Of a stretch of DNA of 64,000 nucleotides, positions 31,359 through 40,047 are shown piece after piece (position 1 is the first letter of the stretch; every line of letters starts with the position of its first letter). Location: contig JBFXAQ010000004.1 of assembly GCA_050184115.1 (NCBI GenBank), positions 1-64,000 on the forward strand, read 5' to 3'. This DNA is from JACKNG01 sp050184115 (GTDB lineage Bacteria; Pseudomonadota; Gammaproteobacteria; Ga0077536). The notes under the pieces are model-generated. The model was not told the origin of the DNA, searched no databases, and saw only the letters and a list, made by a program, of their open reading frames with translations. A program made the position numbers and the translations under genes.

Positions 31359-33404
31359 TCATCCTGCGGCGGGTTCCTCGCCCACCAGCACCTTCTCGAA
31401 GTCGGCCAGCGTCGTCACCGGTGCCGCACAGGCATGGCCGTGGCAGACATAGGCCGTGATCGCGGCATCGCCCAGCGCACGACGTTCGCCGAGCAGACCC
31501 GGTAACCCCGTCTCGTCGGCCGCGATGACATAGCACTGTCCGCGTCCCGCGCTGGCGCGCTCGAGTGCGCCGCGCCAGGCCGTGACGTCGGCCGCGCCGG
31601 CAACACGCAGGATGGCGAGCGGCGCCGGCACCAGCGCCTCGAGCTGGGCGGCGACCACGGTGGCGCAGGCCGCCGGATGCCGGCGAACCTCGGGTTGTGC
31701 GGCGCGCAGGGTGGCGGTGGTGGCGTCGTGCAGGTCGACGTCGCCGAGCAGGGCGGCGAGCCGAGCCAGTCCCCGCGCCGCCAGGCCGTTGCCGTTGGGT
31801 ACGGCGTCGTCGGCATAGCCCTTGGTGCGCAGCACCAGCGCCTCGTGATCGTCGGCGGTGAAGAAGAAGCCGCCGATCTGTACGTCGCCGAAATGGGCCA
31901 GCAGCACCGCCGCGAGCTCGCGCGCGAAGGCGAGGTCGGCCGTACGCCAGCGCAGAGCCAGCAATTCGAGCAGCGCATCGAGCAGTGCGGCGTAATCGTC
32001 GAGATAGGCAGCGTGCCGCGCCGCGCCGCCGCGGCTGGTCGCGAGCAGGCGGCCGTCCTGCCAGTGGACGCGGCGCAACTGGTCGACCGCCGCGGTGGCG
32101 GCTGCGCCGAGACCGGGACGATCGAGCAGGCGCGCCGAGACCGCCAGTGCACGGATGACGAGCGCATTCCACGACACCAGCACCTTGTCGTCGCGCGCCG
32201 GTGCGGGGCGCGCCGCGCGGACCTCGCGCAGGCGCGCCCGGGCGTCGGCAAGCGCGGCCACGGCAGCGCCGTCGTCGGCGCCCGGCGCGGCACGGCGCAG
32301 GTGCCAGCGAGCTTCGAAGTTGGCCGGGCCATCGAGACCGTAGCAGGCCGCGAATTCCGCATGCGCGGCGCCGAGAACACCGCGGACTTCGTCCAGCGTC
32401 CATACGTAGAAGACGCCTTCGCCGCCTGGCGAATCGGCATCGAGGCTGGCGCAGAACGCGCCACCCGCGTCGCGCATGTGCTCGAGCAGCCAGTTTGCCG
32501 TGCCGAGCGCGGTGTCGCGGAACAGGGCATCCCCGGTGGCCGCGGCACGGCGCGCGTACAGTTCGAGCAGCGGCCCGTTGTCGTAGAGCATCTTCTCGAA
32601 GTGCGGGATGGTCCAGTCGTCGTCGACGGCGTAGCGGAAGAAGCCGCCCCCGAGGTGGTCGTACACACCACCGCGTGCCATCGCGGCCAGCGAATGGTCG
32701 ACGACCTGGTGCAGGCGGCGGCGCACGCCGTCGTCCTCGGCGCAGGCGGCGGCATCGAGCAGGAGGGCGAGGGCGTGCGGTTGCGGGAATTTCGGTGCCG
32801 CGCCGAAACCGCCGTGCACCGGCTCGTAGGCCTGGTCGAGCTGGCCGCAGGCGCGGTCGACCAGCTCGGCGTCGACGTCCTCGGCGGGGGCGCGCGCGGC
32901 GATTGCCTCGCCGAGCGCGCGGCGTAGTTCGTCCTTGTAGGCGCCGATGTCGGCGCGGTGGGCCTGCCACGCTGCGGCGACACGTTCCAACAGGTCGCCG
33001 AAGCCGGGCAGGCCGTGGCGCGGCGCTGGCGGGAAATACGTCCCGCCGAAGTAGGGCAGGCGGTCGTCCGGCGTGAGGAACAGGGTCAACGGCCAACCGC
33101 CGCGGTTGCGCGTCAGCAGCTGGTGCGCGGCCTGGTAGATGCGGTCGAGGTCCGGGCGTTCCTCGCGATCGACCTTGACGTTGACGAACAGCGCGTTCAT
33201 GCGCGCAGCGATCGCCGCGTCTTCGAACGATTCGTGGGCCATGACATGGCACCAGTGGCAGGCCGAGTAGCCGATCGAGAGCAGGATCGGCTTGTTTTCC
33301 ACGCGCGCGCGCTCGAGCGCCTCGGGTCCCCAGGGGTACCAGTCGACCGGGTTGTCGGCGTGCTGCAGGAGGTAGGGGCTGGTGCTGTCGGCGAGTCGGT
33401 TCAT
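31359..33404 (-). CDS. DUF255 thioredoxin-domain protein (YyaL/SPATA20 family)
   Basis: A 681-residue protein. The N-terminal thioredoxin-like domain (about 1-165) has the motif C49-H-W-C52 in 'GYSACHWCHVMAHESFED' and starts with the family's 'SPYLLQHADNPVDWYPWG'. The rest is an alpha/alpha six-barrel glycosidase-like domain ('MLYDNGPLLELYARR', 'GEGVFYVWTLDEV', 'DDKVLVSWNALVIRALA'), as in B. subtilis YyaL and human SPATA20. The biochemical role is not established. Divergent from lgt with a gap of 140 bases holding the lgt promoter. The start gives exactly the family N-terminus. Confidence 0.92.
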   Translation of the reverse strand: MNRLADSTSPYLLQHADNPVDWYPWGPEALERARVENKPILLSIGYSACHWCHVMAHESFEDAAIAARMNALFVNVKVDREERPDLDRIYQAAHQLLTRNRGGWPLTLFLTPDDRLPYFGGTYFPPAPRHGLPGFGDLLERVAAAWQAHRADIGAYKDELRRALGEAIAARAPAEDVDAELVDRACGQLDQAYEPVHGGFGAAPKFPQPHALALLLDAAACAEDDGVRRRLHQVVDHSLAAMARGGVYDHLGGGFFRYAVDDDWTIPHFEKMLYDNGPLLELYARRAAATGDALFRDTALGTANWLLEHMRDAGGAFCASLDADSPGGEGVFYVWTLDEVRGVLGAAHAEFAACYGLDGPANFEARWHLRRAAPGADDGAAVAALADARARLREVRAARPAPARDDKVLVSWNALVIRALAVSARLLDRPGLGAAATAAVDQLRRVHWQDGRLLATSRGGAARHAAYLDDYAALLDALLELLALRWRTADLAFARELAAVLLAHFGDVQIGGFFFTADDHEALVLRTKGYADDAVPNGNGLAARGLARLAALLGDVDLHDATTATLRAAQPEVRRHPAACATVVAAQLEALVPAPLAILRVAGAADVTAWRGALERASAGRGQCYVIAADETGLPGLLGERRALGDAAITAYVCHGHACAAPVTTLADFEKVLVGEEPAAG

Positions 33405-33484
33405 GGGCCGGGCACCGTATCACACCGGGCGCGCTGCGACGTCGCGCGTGGTGCGACGGTCATGCACGCGCGGTGGTCGCCCTC

Positions 33485-33490
33485 TATACT
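33485..33490 (+). promoter_or_regulatory. Putative -10 box upstream of lgt
   Basis: TATACT matches the -10 consensus at five of six bases and lies 55 bases before the lgt GTG. No good -35 is visible. Confidence 0.35.
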
Positions 33491-33544
33491 GCCGCGGCAT
33501 CGCGTGCCGGCCCGGCGCGCACCTGTCGCTGCCCTGGTACTGCC

Positions 33545-34327
33545 GTGATCCGTTTCCCCGACATCGACCCCGTTGCCGTCCATCTCGGCCCCGTCGCCAT
33601 CCACTGGTACGGCCTGTCCTACGTCGTCGGCATCGCGTTGGCGTGGTGGTACCTGCGTCGCCGCGCCGCGCGGGGTGTCGGCGGCTGGACCGTCGAGCAG
33701 GTCGGCGATCTCGTCTTCTACGCCGCGCTCGGCGGGGTGCTGGGCGGGCGCCTGGGTTACATCCTGTTCTACAACTTCGCCACCTACCTCGAGGATCCGC
33801 TCGCGGTTTTCGCGGTGTGGCAGGGCGGCATGTCCATCCATGGCGGCATGGTCGGCATGGCCATCGCCATCACGCTGCTCGCACGCGGCCATGGGCGGGG
33901 TTTTCTCGACGTCTCCGATTTCCTCCTGCCGGCGATACCCATCGGTCTCGGCCTCGGCCGCATCGCCAACTTCGTCAACCAGGAACTGTGGGGCGCGCCG
34001 ACCGACCTGCCGTGGGGCGTGCTGTTCAGCCACCCCGCCGCCGGCGGCATCGCCCGCCATCCCACCCAGCTCTACGAGGCGGCGCTGGAGGGCCTGGTGC
34101 TGTTCCTGGTGTTGAACTGGCTGGCGCGGCGCGAGCCGCCGCGCGGGTGCCTCACCGGAGCCTTTCTCGCCGGCTACGCCGTTGCGCGCGGCGCGGTCGA
34201 GTTCGTGCGCATGCCGGACGCGCACATCGGCTATCTCGCCTTCGGCTGGCTGACCATGGGCCACCTGTTGTCGGCGCCCATGCTGCTGGCCGGGCTGTGG
34301 TTGCTGCTGCGCGCGCGCCGGCGCTGA
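33545..34327 (+). CDS. lgt: Prolipoprotein diacylglyceryl transferase
   Basis: A 260-residue inner-membrane enzyme that attaches diacylglycerol from phosphatidylglycerol to the lipobox cysteine of prolipoproteins. Seven membrane helices are expected. Family landmarks are 'VAIHWYGLSYVVG', 'GGVLGGRLGYILFYN', the catalytic-site loop 'GGMSIHGGMVGM', the Lgt signature 'GLGRIANFVNQELWG' and 'RHPTQLYEAALEG'. The start is GTG at 33545, giving MIRFPDIDPVA, close to the E. coli N-terminus. It precedes thyA as in many gammaproteobacteria, including E. coli (lgt-thyA), and the pair is probably cotranscribed. Confidence 0.96.
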   Translation: MIRFPDIDPVAVHLGPVAIHWYGLSYVVGIALAWWYLRRRAARGVGGWTVEQVGDLVFYAALGGVLGGRLGYILFYNFATYLEDPLAVFAVWQGGMSIHGGMVGMAIAITLLARGHGRGFLDVSDFLLPAIPIGLGLGRIANFVNQELWGAPTDLPWGVLFSHPAAGGIARHPTQLYEAALEGLVLFLVLNWLARREPPRGCLTGAFLAGYAVARGAVEFVRMPDAHIGYLAFGWLTMGHLLSAPMLLAGLWLLLRARRR

Positions 34328-34394
34328 GGGGATCGCCGGACGCTGACGTTACAATGGCGCCCCGGCGGCGCCGCCGCGTTGACCAAGCTCGCTC

Positions 34395-35189
34395 ATGAAG
34401 ACCTATCTCGACCTGCTGCGCCACGTGCGCCACCACGGCACCCGCAAGGACGACCGCACCGGCACCGGCACGCTGAGCGTGTTCGGCTACCAGATGCGTT
34501 TCGACCTCGGCGCCGGTTTCCCCTTGCTGACGACCAAGAAGCTGCACCTGAAATCGATCGTCCACGAACTGCTGTGGTTCCTGCGCGGCGAGTCGAACGT
34601 CGCCTACCTGCGCGAGCACGGCGTCTCGATCTGGGACGAGTGGGCCGACGCCGACGGCGAACTCGGCCCGGTCTACGGCGTGCAGTGGCGCTCGTGGCCG
34701 GCGCCCGACGGGCGTCACATCGATCAACTCGCCGAGGTCATCGGGCAGATCCGCGCCACGCCCGATTCGCGCCGCCTGCTGGTCAGCGCGTGGAACGTCG
34801 CCGAGGTGCCGAGGATGGCGCTCGCGCCCTGCCACACGATGTTCCAGTTCTACGTCGCCGACGGCCGCTTGTCCTGCCAGATGTACCAGCGCAGCGCCGA
34901 CATCTTCCTCGGCGTGCCGTTCAACATCGCCTCCTATGCGCTGCTGACGATGATGGTGGCGCAGGTCTGCGATCTCGCGCCGGGTGACTTCGTACACACC
35001 CTCGGCGACGCCCACCTCTATCTCAATCATCTCGAACAGGCCGACCTGCAACTCACGCGCGAACCGCTCGCGCCGCCACGCATGGTGATCGATCCGGCGG
35101 TGAAGGCGATCGACGACTTCCGTTACGAGCACTTCGCCCTCGAAGGCTACCAGGCCCACCCGCACATCCCCGCGCCGGTCGCGGTGTGA
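34395..35189 (+). CDS. thyA: Thymidylate synthase
   Basis: A 264-residue enzyme, the same length as E. coli ThyA, converting dUMP to dTMP with methylenetetrahydrofolate. The catalytic C146 is in 'MALAPCHTMFQFYV', and the folate/dUMP sites 'RTGTGTLSVFGYQMRFDL' and 'CQMYQRSADIFLGVPFNI' are intact. It lies 67 bases after lgt and runs directly into folA, whose product regenerates the tetrahydrofolate oxidised by this reaction. Confidence 0.98.
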   Translation: MKTYLDLLRHVRHHGTRKDDRTGTGTLSVFGYQMRFDLGAGFPLLTTKKLHLKSIVHELLWFLRGESNVAYLREHGVSIWDEWADADGELGPVYGVQWRSWPAPDGRHIDQLAEVIGQIRATPDSRRLLVSAWNVAEVPRMALAPCHTMFQFYVADGRLSCQMYQRSADIFLGVPFNIASYALLTMMVAQVCDLAPGDFVHTLGDAHLYLNHLEQADLQLTREPLAPPRMVIDPAVKAIDDFRYEHFALEGYQAHPHIPAPVAV

Positions 35190-35194
35190 ACGCC

Positions 35195-35713
35195 ATGTCC
35201 GCGCACCCGGGCGCTGACGCCGTCACGCTCAGCATCGTCGTCGCGCGCGACACCCAAGGCGTGATCGGACGCGACGGTACCCTGCCCTGGCACCTGCCCG
35301 ACGACCTGCGACGTTTCCGCGACATCACCATGGGCAAGGCCATCGTCATGGGCCGGCGTACTCATGCCTCGATCGGCCGCGCCCTGCCGGGTCGCCGAAA
35401 TATCGTGCTGACACGCGATGCGGGCTACACCGCGCCGGGCTGCGAGGTGTTCGCGACGCTGGAGGCTGCCCTGGCCGCCCTCGAACCAGGCCACGAGGCC
35501 ATGATCATCGGCGGCGCCGCGCTCTACCGCGAGGCCCTGCCGCGGGCGACCCGGCTCTACCTCACCGAGGTCGACGCGGCCGTCGACGGCGACGTGCACT
35601 TTCCCGACATCGATGAAGCGGTGTGGGCGGAGCGCTCGAACGAGTACCATCCGGCCGACGCGCGGCACGCCCATGCCTTCCGTTTCCGCGTGCTCGACCG
35701 GCAGACACGCTGA
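35195..35713 (+). CDS. folA: Dihydrofolate reductase
   Basis: A 172-residue NADPH-dependent reductase. The core motifs are 'SIVVARDTQGVIGRDGTLPW' (Met20-loop region, with W then HLPDDLRRF and the active-site D), ITMGKAIVMGRRTHASIG for cofactor and folate binding, and 'AMIIGGAALYREAL'. The ATG at 35195 is preferred because family members start close to the first strand; a GTG at 35186 that overlaps the thyA stop would add three residues and suggests translational coupling. An eight-residue N-terminal extension before the first strand is slightly longer than in E. coli. Together with thyA it forms the thymidylate-folate pair. Confidence 0.95.
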   Translation: MSAHPGADAVTLSIVVARDTQGVIGRDGTLPWHLPDDLRRFRDITMGKAIVMGRRTHASIGRALPGRRNIVLTRDAGYTAPGCEVFATLEAALAALEPGHEAMIIGGAALYREALPRATRLYLTEVDAAVDGDVHFPDIDEAVWAERSNEYHPADARHAHAFRFRVLDRQTR

Positions 35714-35822
35714 GCCGGTGGCCGCGCCGCCGGCGTGCGGCGCAGGGGCGCCCGTTGCGCGGACGCAAGCGGCGCTTCGCGCACGACGCATGGCCGGCCC
35801 GTCAACGTCAGCGGGGTAGTGC

Positions 35823-36665
35823 TCACTCGAAGCTGACCGGCAGGCTCGAGCCGACGCTGAACAGCACGCCGTCCTCGAGCCGCAGTGCCGTCAGGCGGTC
35901 GCCCCACACCGCGCCCGTGTCGAGCGGGTGAACGTTCCACGCCCGGCAGGTCGCGCCGTCGAGGCGCAGCGTCGACCAGTGGCCGAAGACGATCGTGGTG
36001 TCGCGCGTACGCCGTTGCGGCAGCGCGTACCACGGCAGGAGGTCGGCGGCCTGGCTGCCCGGCGCGCCCTTGGCGGCGAGATCGAGAGTGCCGTCGGCAT
36101 GGCAGTAGCGCATGCGCGTCAGGCAGTTGGTGATGAAGCGCAGGCGCCGCCGACCGCCCAGGGTCGGCTCCCAGCGCGCCGGCGTGTCGCCGTACATGTG
36201 TTCGAGGAAGTCGACGAGGCCGGCATCGTCCTGCAGCGCTGCTTCGACTTCGGCCGCGCAAGCCAGGCTCTCGGCCAGGCTCCATTGCGGTGGCAGGCCG
36301 GCGTGGACCATGGCGCAGCCGAGCGCGGCGTCGTGGTGAAGCAATGGACGGCAGCGTAGCCAGTTGAGGAGTTCGTCGCGGTCGGCCGCGGCGAGGACTT
36401 CGTCCAGGGTGTCGCGCCGGCGCGGCTTGTGGCCGCGCACGCGGGCGATGGCGAGGAGATGCAGGTCGTGGTTGCCGAGCACGGTGATGGCGGCGTCGCC
36501 GAGCGCGCGCACGCGGCGCAGCACGTCGAGCGAAGCGGGGCCGCGGTTGACGAGGTCGCCGGTCAGCCACAGCCGATCGCGACCGGGTGCGAAGCGGATC
36601 GCCCGCAGCAGGGCGTCGAACTCGCGGGCGCAACCCTGGATGTCGCCGATGGCATAGGTCGCCAT
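35823..36665 (-). CDS. apaH: Symmetrical bis(5'-nucleosyl)-tetraphosphatase
   Basis: A 280-residue calcineurin-like phosphoesterase that cleaves Ap4A into two ADP and in E. coli also removes NpnN caps from RNA. Metal-binding motifs are in order: YAIGDIQG, LTGDLVNRGPASL and 'VLGNHDLHLL', with a later 'MVHAGLPPQWSL' and VFGHWSTL. The length equals the E. coli enzyme. It follows apaG by 25 bases on the same strand, as in many proteobacteria where apaG-apaH are joined. Convergent with folA, with about 110 bases of GC-rich sequence between. Confidence 0.97.
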   Translation of the reverse strand: MATYAIGDIQGCAREFDALLRAIRFAPGRDRLWLTGDLVNRGPASLDVLRRVRALGDAAITVLGNHDLHLLAIARVRGHKPRRRDTLDEVLAAADRDELLNWLRCRPLLHHDAALGCAMVHAGLPPQWSLAESLACAAEVEAALQDDAGLVDFLEHMYGDTPARWEPTLGGRRRLRFITNCLTRMRYCHADGTLDLAAKGAPGSQAADLLPWYALPQRRTRDTTIVFGHWSTLRLDGATCRAWNVHPLDTGAVWGDRLTALRLEDGVLFSVGSSLPVSFE

Positions 36666-36690
36666 GTGCGTGCTCGGCCGTCGCGCGCGC

Positions 36691-37071
36691 TCAGTGGAGG
36701 ATGTTCGGCACCGCCAGGTTGAATACCGGGATGGGTGCGTCGAAGTCGTTGCCGTCCTCGTCGATCATGCCGTACTTGCCCTGCATGCTGCCGACCGGTG
36801 TTTCGAGCATGGCCGCGCTGGTGTACTCGTAGCGCGCGCCCGGCGCGAGCTGCGGCTGTTCGCCGACGACGCCGGCGCCGCGGACTTCCTGCACGCGGCC
36901 ATTGGCGTCGGTGATGATCCAGTGGCGATCGATCAACTGCGCGCCGAGCGTGCCGTGGTTTTCGATGGTGACCGTGTAGGCGAAGACGTAGCGGTCCGCG
37001 CTCGGATCGGACTGATCCTCGACGTAGTGGCTGACGGCGCTGACGCGGATGTCGGGCTGGATTTCGGTCAT
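36691..37071 (-). CDS. apaG: ApaG domain protein
   Basis: A 126-residue protein with a fibronectin type III-like fold. The sequence 'RYVFAYTVTIENHGTLGAQL', 'HWIITDANGRVQEVRGAGVVGEQP' and 'TPVGSMQGKYGMIDEDG' is diagnostic of ApaG. Its biochemical role is unclear. It is the first gene of the apaG-apaH pair and begins 109 bases after the end of the export-cluster adaptor gene on the same strand, so read-through from the cluster is possible but not implied. Confidence 0.96.
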   Translation of the reverse strand: MTEIQPDIRVSAVSHYVEDQSDPSADRYVFAYTVTIENHGTLGAQLIDRHWIITDANGRVQEVRGAGVVGEQPQLAPGARYEYTSAAMLETPVGSMQGKYGMIDEDGNDFDAPIPVFNLAVPNILH

Positions 37072-37180
37072 GCTCGATGCGAGGCGTTGGGCAACATCGG
37101 CGACAGCTTAACCTGCATTTCTCGCACGTGTCCGTCACGCACGCCCAAGTCGTCGCGCGTGACGGCCGCGCCGGCGGACT

Positions 37181-37936
37181 TCAGGGCAGCTCGGCGGTGG
37201 TGACGAAGCGCACCTCGCATTTCAGCCCGGCCGGGATGGCATGGTCGGGATTGGGCAGGACGAGGCGCACACCGAAGGTGCCACTGGCGGCGTCGATGAC
37301 CGGGTCGATGACCGCGATGCGCGCCGTGCGCGTGCCGCCGAGCGGCTGGCCGAGGGTGACTTCGGCCGTGGCGTCGGCGGTGAGCGTGCCGAACAGCTCG
37401 CGCGGCAGCACCGCCTCGACGTGCAGCGGGTCGAGGTCGGCGAGACGCAATACGGCCTCCTCGCCGACGTATTCGCCGGGGTCCATCAGGCGGGCTAGGA
37501 CGACGCCGTCGATCGGGCTCGCGATGACGCGCTGGCGCGTGCGCGCCTCGGCCGCGGCGAGCTGCAGCCCGGCGACGCGGGTCTTGATCTCGACCTCGTC
37601 GAGTTCCTGCGCCGAGATCAGTTTCTGCGCGAAGAGTTCGGCGTTGCGCCTGGAGGTCACACGGCCGAACTCGAGTTCGGCGCGGTGCAGTTCGACCTCG
37701 GCCTGTTCGACCTCGGCGCGCAGTTCGACCACCGGCTGGCCGCGCCTGACGCTGTCGCCGCGGTCGACCCGGATGCGCGCGATGACGCCGATGACCGGGC
37801 TGCTGAGATCGACCACCATGGCCGGTTCGAGCACGCACTCGTTGGTGCTGTACTCGCCGGCCTGCGGCGACTGTGCGGCGACGAACAGGCCGGCGGCGCA
37901 GAGCAGGCGGGCGAGCGCGGCACGCGGTCGTGTCAT
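37181..37936 (-). CDS. Periplasmic adaptor (membrane-fusion protein) with signal peptide
   Basis: A 251-residue HlyD/RND-type adaptor. Residues 1-26 are a signal peptide (LCAAGLFVAAQSPQA). A lipoyl half-motif (VIGVIARIRVDRGDSVRRGQ), a short helical hairpin (about 75-125, 'AEVELHRAELEFGRVTSRR') and the second lipoyl half 'ASPIDGVVLARLMDPGEYV' follow, then a beta-barrel to the end. It is shorter than typical RND adaptors and lacks a long TolC-reaching hairpin. No RND pump is next to it. It is the last gene of the cluster that includes the SecA-like ATPase and two other HlyD-containing proteins, which suggests it is the periplasmic part of the same machine. The longer upstream frame is rejected because it overlaps the SecA-like gene. 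Confidence 0.82.
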   Translation of the reverse strand: MTRPRAALARLLCAAGLFVAAQSPQAGEYSTNECVLEPAMVVDLSSPVIGVIARIRVDRGDSVRRGQPVVELRAEVEQAEVELHRAELEFGRVTSRRNAELFAQKLISAQELDEVEIKTRVAGLQLAAAEARTRQRVIASPIDGVVLARLMDPGEYVGEEAVLRLADLDPLHVEAVLPRELFGTLTADATAEVTLGQPLGGTRTARIAVIDPVIDAASGTFGVRLVLPNPDHAIPAGLKCEVRFVTTAELP

Positions 37937-38021
37937 GGCGGTGTGGCGCGGCGAGCGGCGGGCGCGGCAGGCGCCGGTGGCGCGTGGGTGCACGTGGTAG
38001 TCGTCCTTCGAACTGTTGTGT

Positions 38022-40016
38022 TCAACCTTCGCGGCCGGCGATTGCGAGCAGGTCGCGCTGCTGGCGTTCGTGGCGGCCGAGGGCGTGGCGCGCGCGGCGA
38101 TCGCGTCGCTCGCACGCCCGCTGTTCGAGCCACAGCGCGAAGCGCGCGAGCTGCCGGCGCAGGCCGCCGAGTTCGCCGCGTTCGCGGCCGGCGAGGCGCG
38201 CGGCGAGCGCGGCCAGCGGCTGGCGGAAGTCGACATCCTCCAGCGCGACCATGACCTCGAAGCTGCCGGGGTCGCCCTGGCGCGCGCCGCGGCCGGCGAG
38301 CTGGCGATCGACGCGCGCGGAGTCGTAGTGCGTGGAGAGGACGACGTGCAGGCCACCGGCCGCCAGGACCGCCGGCTCGAGTGCGATGTCGGTGCCGCGG
38401 CCGGCCATGCTGGTCGCTATGGTAACCCGGCCCGGCTGGCCGGCGGCGGCGACGATCGCGGCCTCGGCCGCATCCTGCTTGGCGTTCAGCACCTGCAAGG
38501 TCACCGCGCTGCCCGCCAGTGCTGCCGCGGCCTGCTCGGAGGCGGCCACCGAAGCCGTGCCGACGAGGACCGCGCGGCCCGTCGCGACCAGCGCCGTGGC
38601 GCGCTCGGCGAGTGCCGTCCAGCGCGTGGCGGCGCGGCCGAACACGCGTGTGCCGAGGTGCTCGCGTCGGCACGGGCGGTGGCGCGGCACGCGCACGGTG
38701 CCGAGACCGTACTCGTGCCACAGCTCGCCGCGTACCTCGCGCAGGGTGCCGCTCATGCCGGCGAGGTGGCGGTAGCGGCGGAAGAAATCGGGGTAGCCGA
38801 TGCGTGCAACGGTGTCGCGCCGCGCACTCGGTGGGCAGCCCTCCTTGCGTTCGATGAGCTGGTGCAGCCCGCGCTCCCAGGCCCGACCCTGGCTGATCCG
38901 CCCACTGAGGGCGTCGACGATCTCGACCCGGTCGTCGCGCACCACGTAATCACGGTCGCGCTCGTAGAGGTGCAGCGCGGCCAGCGCCAGGGTGACGAGG
39001 TCCTCGCGCCGCGCACGTCCGGCCCAGGCGGCGCCGAGCGTGGCGGCGCGCTCGGCGATGCGGGCGCGCCCGCGCGCCTGCAGGGCGACGTGGCGGCTGC
39101 CGTGGTCGAGTCGGAAATCGTCGCCTGCGGCAAGTGCGCCGGCGAGTTCGAGCGCGGCGGCGAGCATGTCCTCGGTGTGCGCGGCGCCGCCGCTGCCGGC
39201 GATGATGAGCGGCGTGCGTGCCTCGTCGATCAAGACACTGTCGGCCTCGTCGACGATGGCGAAATGGAGCCCCTGCAGGAGCGTTCGGCGATGGCGGCCG
39301 AGGCGTCCGAACAGCGGTTCCACGCGCCGTTGCAGGATCTCGCCACGGCGGCCCAGCACGAGCCGATCGCGCAGGTAGTCGAAGACGATCTCGCGGCTGG
39401 TGGCGTAGGTGACGTCGGCGCCGTAGGCGCTGCGCCGCGCGTCCGTGTCGCGCGCATGGACGACGCTGCCCACGGTGAGACCGAGCGCGGCGTAGAACGG
39501 CGCGAAGGTCTCGGCGTCGCGCGCGGTGAGATAGTCGTTGGCGCTCAATACGTGGGTCGGCAGGCCGGCCAGCGCCGCGACCGCCGCGGCCAGCGCGGCA
39601 GTCAGGGTCTTGCCTTCGCCGGTGTCCATCTCCACCGCCCGACCGTGCAAGAGCAACCAGGCGGCAAGGGTCTGGACCGGGTAGGGCGGCGTGCCGAGGG
39701 TGTGGGCGGCGCAGGCGCCGACCAGTGCCAGCGCCTCTGCGGCGCTGGCATCGTCGAGGCCATGACGACGCAGGCGGCCGCGCAGCGCAGCCAGCGCGGC
39801 GGGCGGCGCGGCCTGGCCGGGTTGGAGCGCAATCGCCGCTTGTTCGACCCGGCGCAGCAGGCGGCGCGCGCGCCGGCTATCGGCACGCGGCGCCGGCAGC
39901 CAGCCGGCCAGCGCGTGGCCGAGGCGCGCGCTCCAGCGCTCGTCGCGCGCGGCGCGCTCGGCCGGGTAGCCGGGCAGCGCCAAGGGCCGCGCCATCACTT
40001 GCGGCCAGGTGCTCAC
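38022..40016 (-). CDS. Short SecA-like ATPase (accessory translocase motor)
   Basis: A 664-residue paralogue of the SecA motor; housekeeping SecA is about 900. Helicase motifs are clear: Walker A in 'VEMDTGEGKTLTAA' (132-137), DEAD-type box in 'FAIVDEADSVLIDEARTPL' (256-259), 'YLAGMSGT'-like HLAGMSGTLREV, 'IATSMAGRGTDIAL' and 'RQLAGRGARQGDPGSFEVM'. The N-terminal about 100 residues diverge from SecA and the C-terminal zinc-binding SecB tail is absent; the protein ends in a basic helical region. This resembles accessory SecA proteins dedicated to special substrates. It starts with GTG (an ATG eight codons later is possible), 31 bases after the M50-HlyD gene. The most likely cargo is the giant protein encoded in the same cluster. 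Confidence 0.85.
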   Translation of the reverse strand: MSTWPQVMARPLALPGYPAERAARDERWSARLGHALAGWLPAPRADSRRARRLLRRVEQAAIALQPGQAAPPAALAALRGRLRRHGLDDASAAEALALVGACAAHTLGTPPYPVQTLAAWLLLHGRAVEMDTGEGKTLTAALAAAVAALAGLPTHVLSANDYLTARDAETFAPFYAALGLTVGSVVHARDTDARRSAYGADVTYATSREIVFDYLRDRLVLGRRGEILQRRVEPLFGRLGRHRRTLLQGLHFAIVDEADSVLIDEARTPLIIAGSGGAAHTEDMLAAALELAGALAAGDDFRLDHGSRHVALQARGRARIAERAATLGAAWAGRARREDLVTLALAALHLYERDRDYVVRDDRVEIVDALSGRISQGRAWERGLHQLIERKEGCPPSARRDTVARIGYPDFFRRYRHLAGMSGTLREVRGELWHEYGLGTVRVPRHRPCRREHLGTRVFGRAATRWTALAERATALVATGRAVLVGTASVAASEQAAAALAGSAVTLQVLNAKQDAAEAAIVAAAGQPGRVTIATSMAGRGTDIALEPAVLAAGGLHVVLSTHYDSARVDRQLAGRGARQGDPGSFEVMVALEDVDFRQPLAALAARLAGRERGELGGLRRQLARFALWLEQRACERRDRRARHALGRHERQQRDLLAIAGREG

Positions 40017-40047
40017 CGCGAGTCCCGGGGGCAGGCGACGCGCCGTC

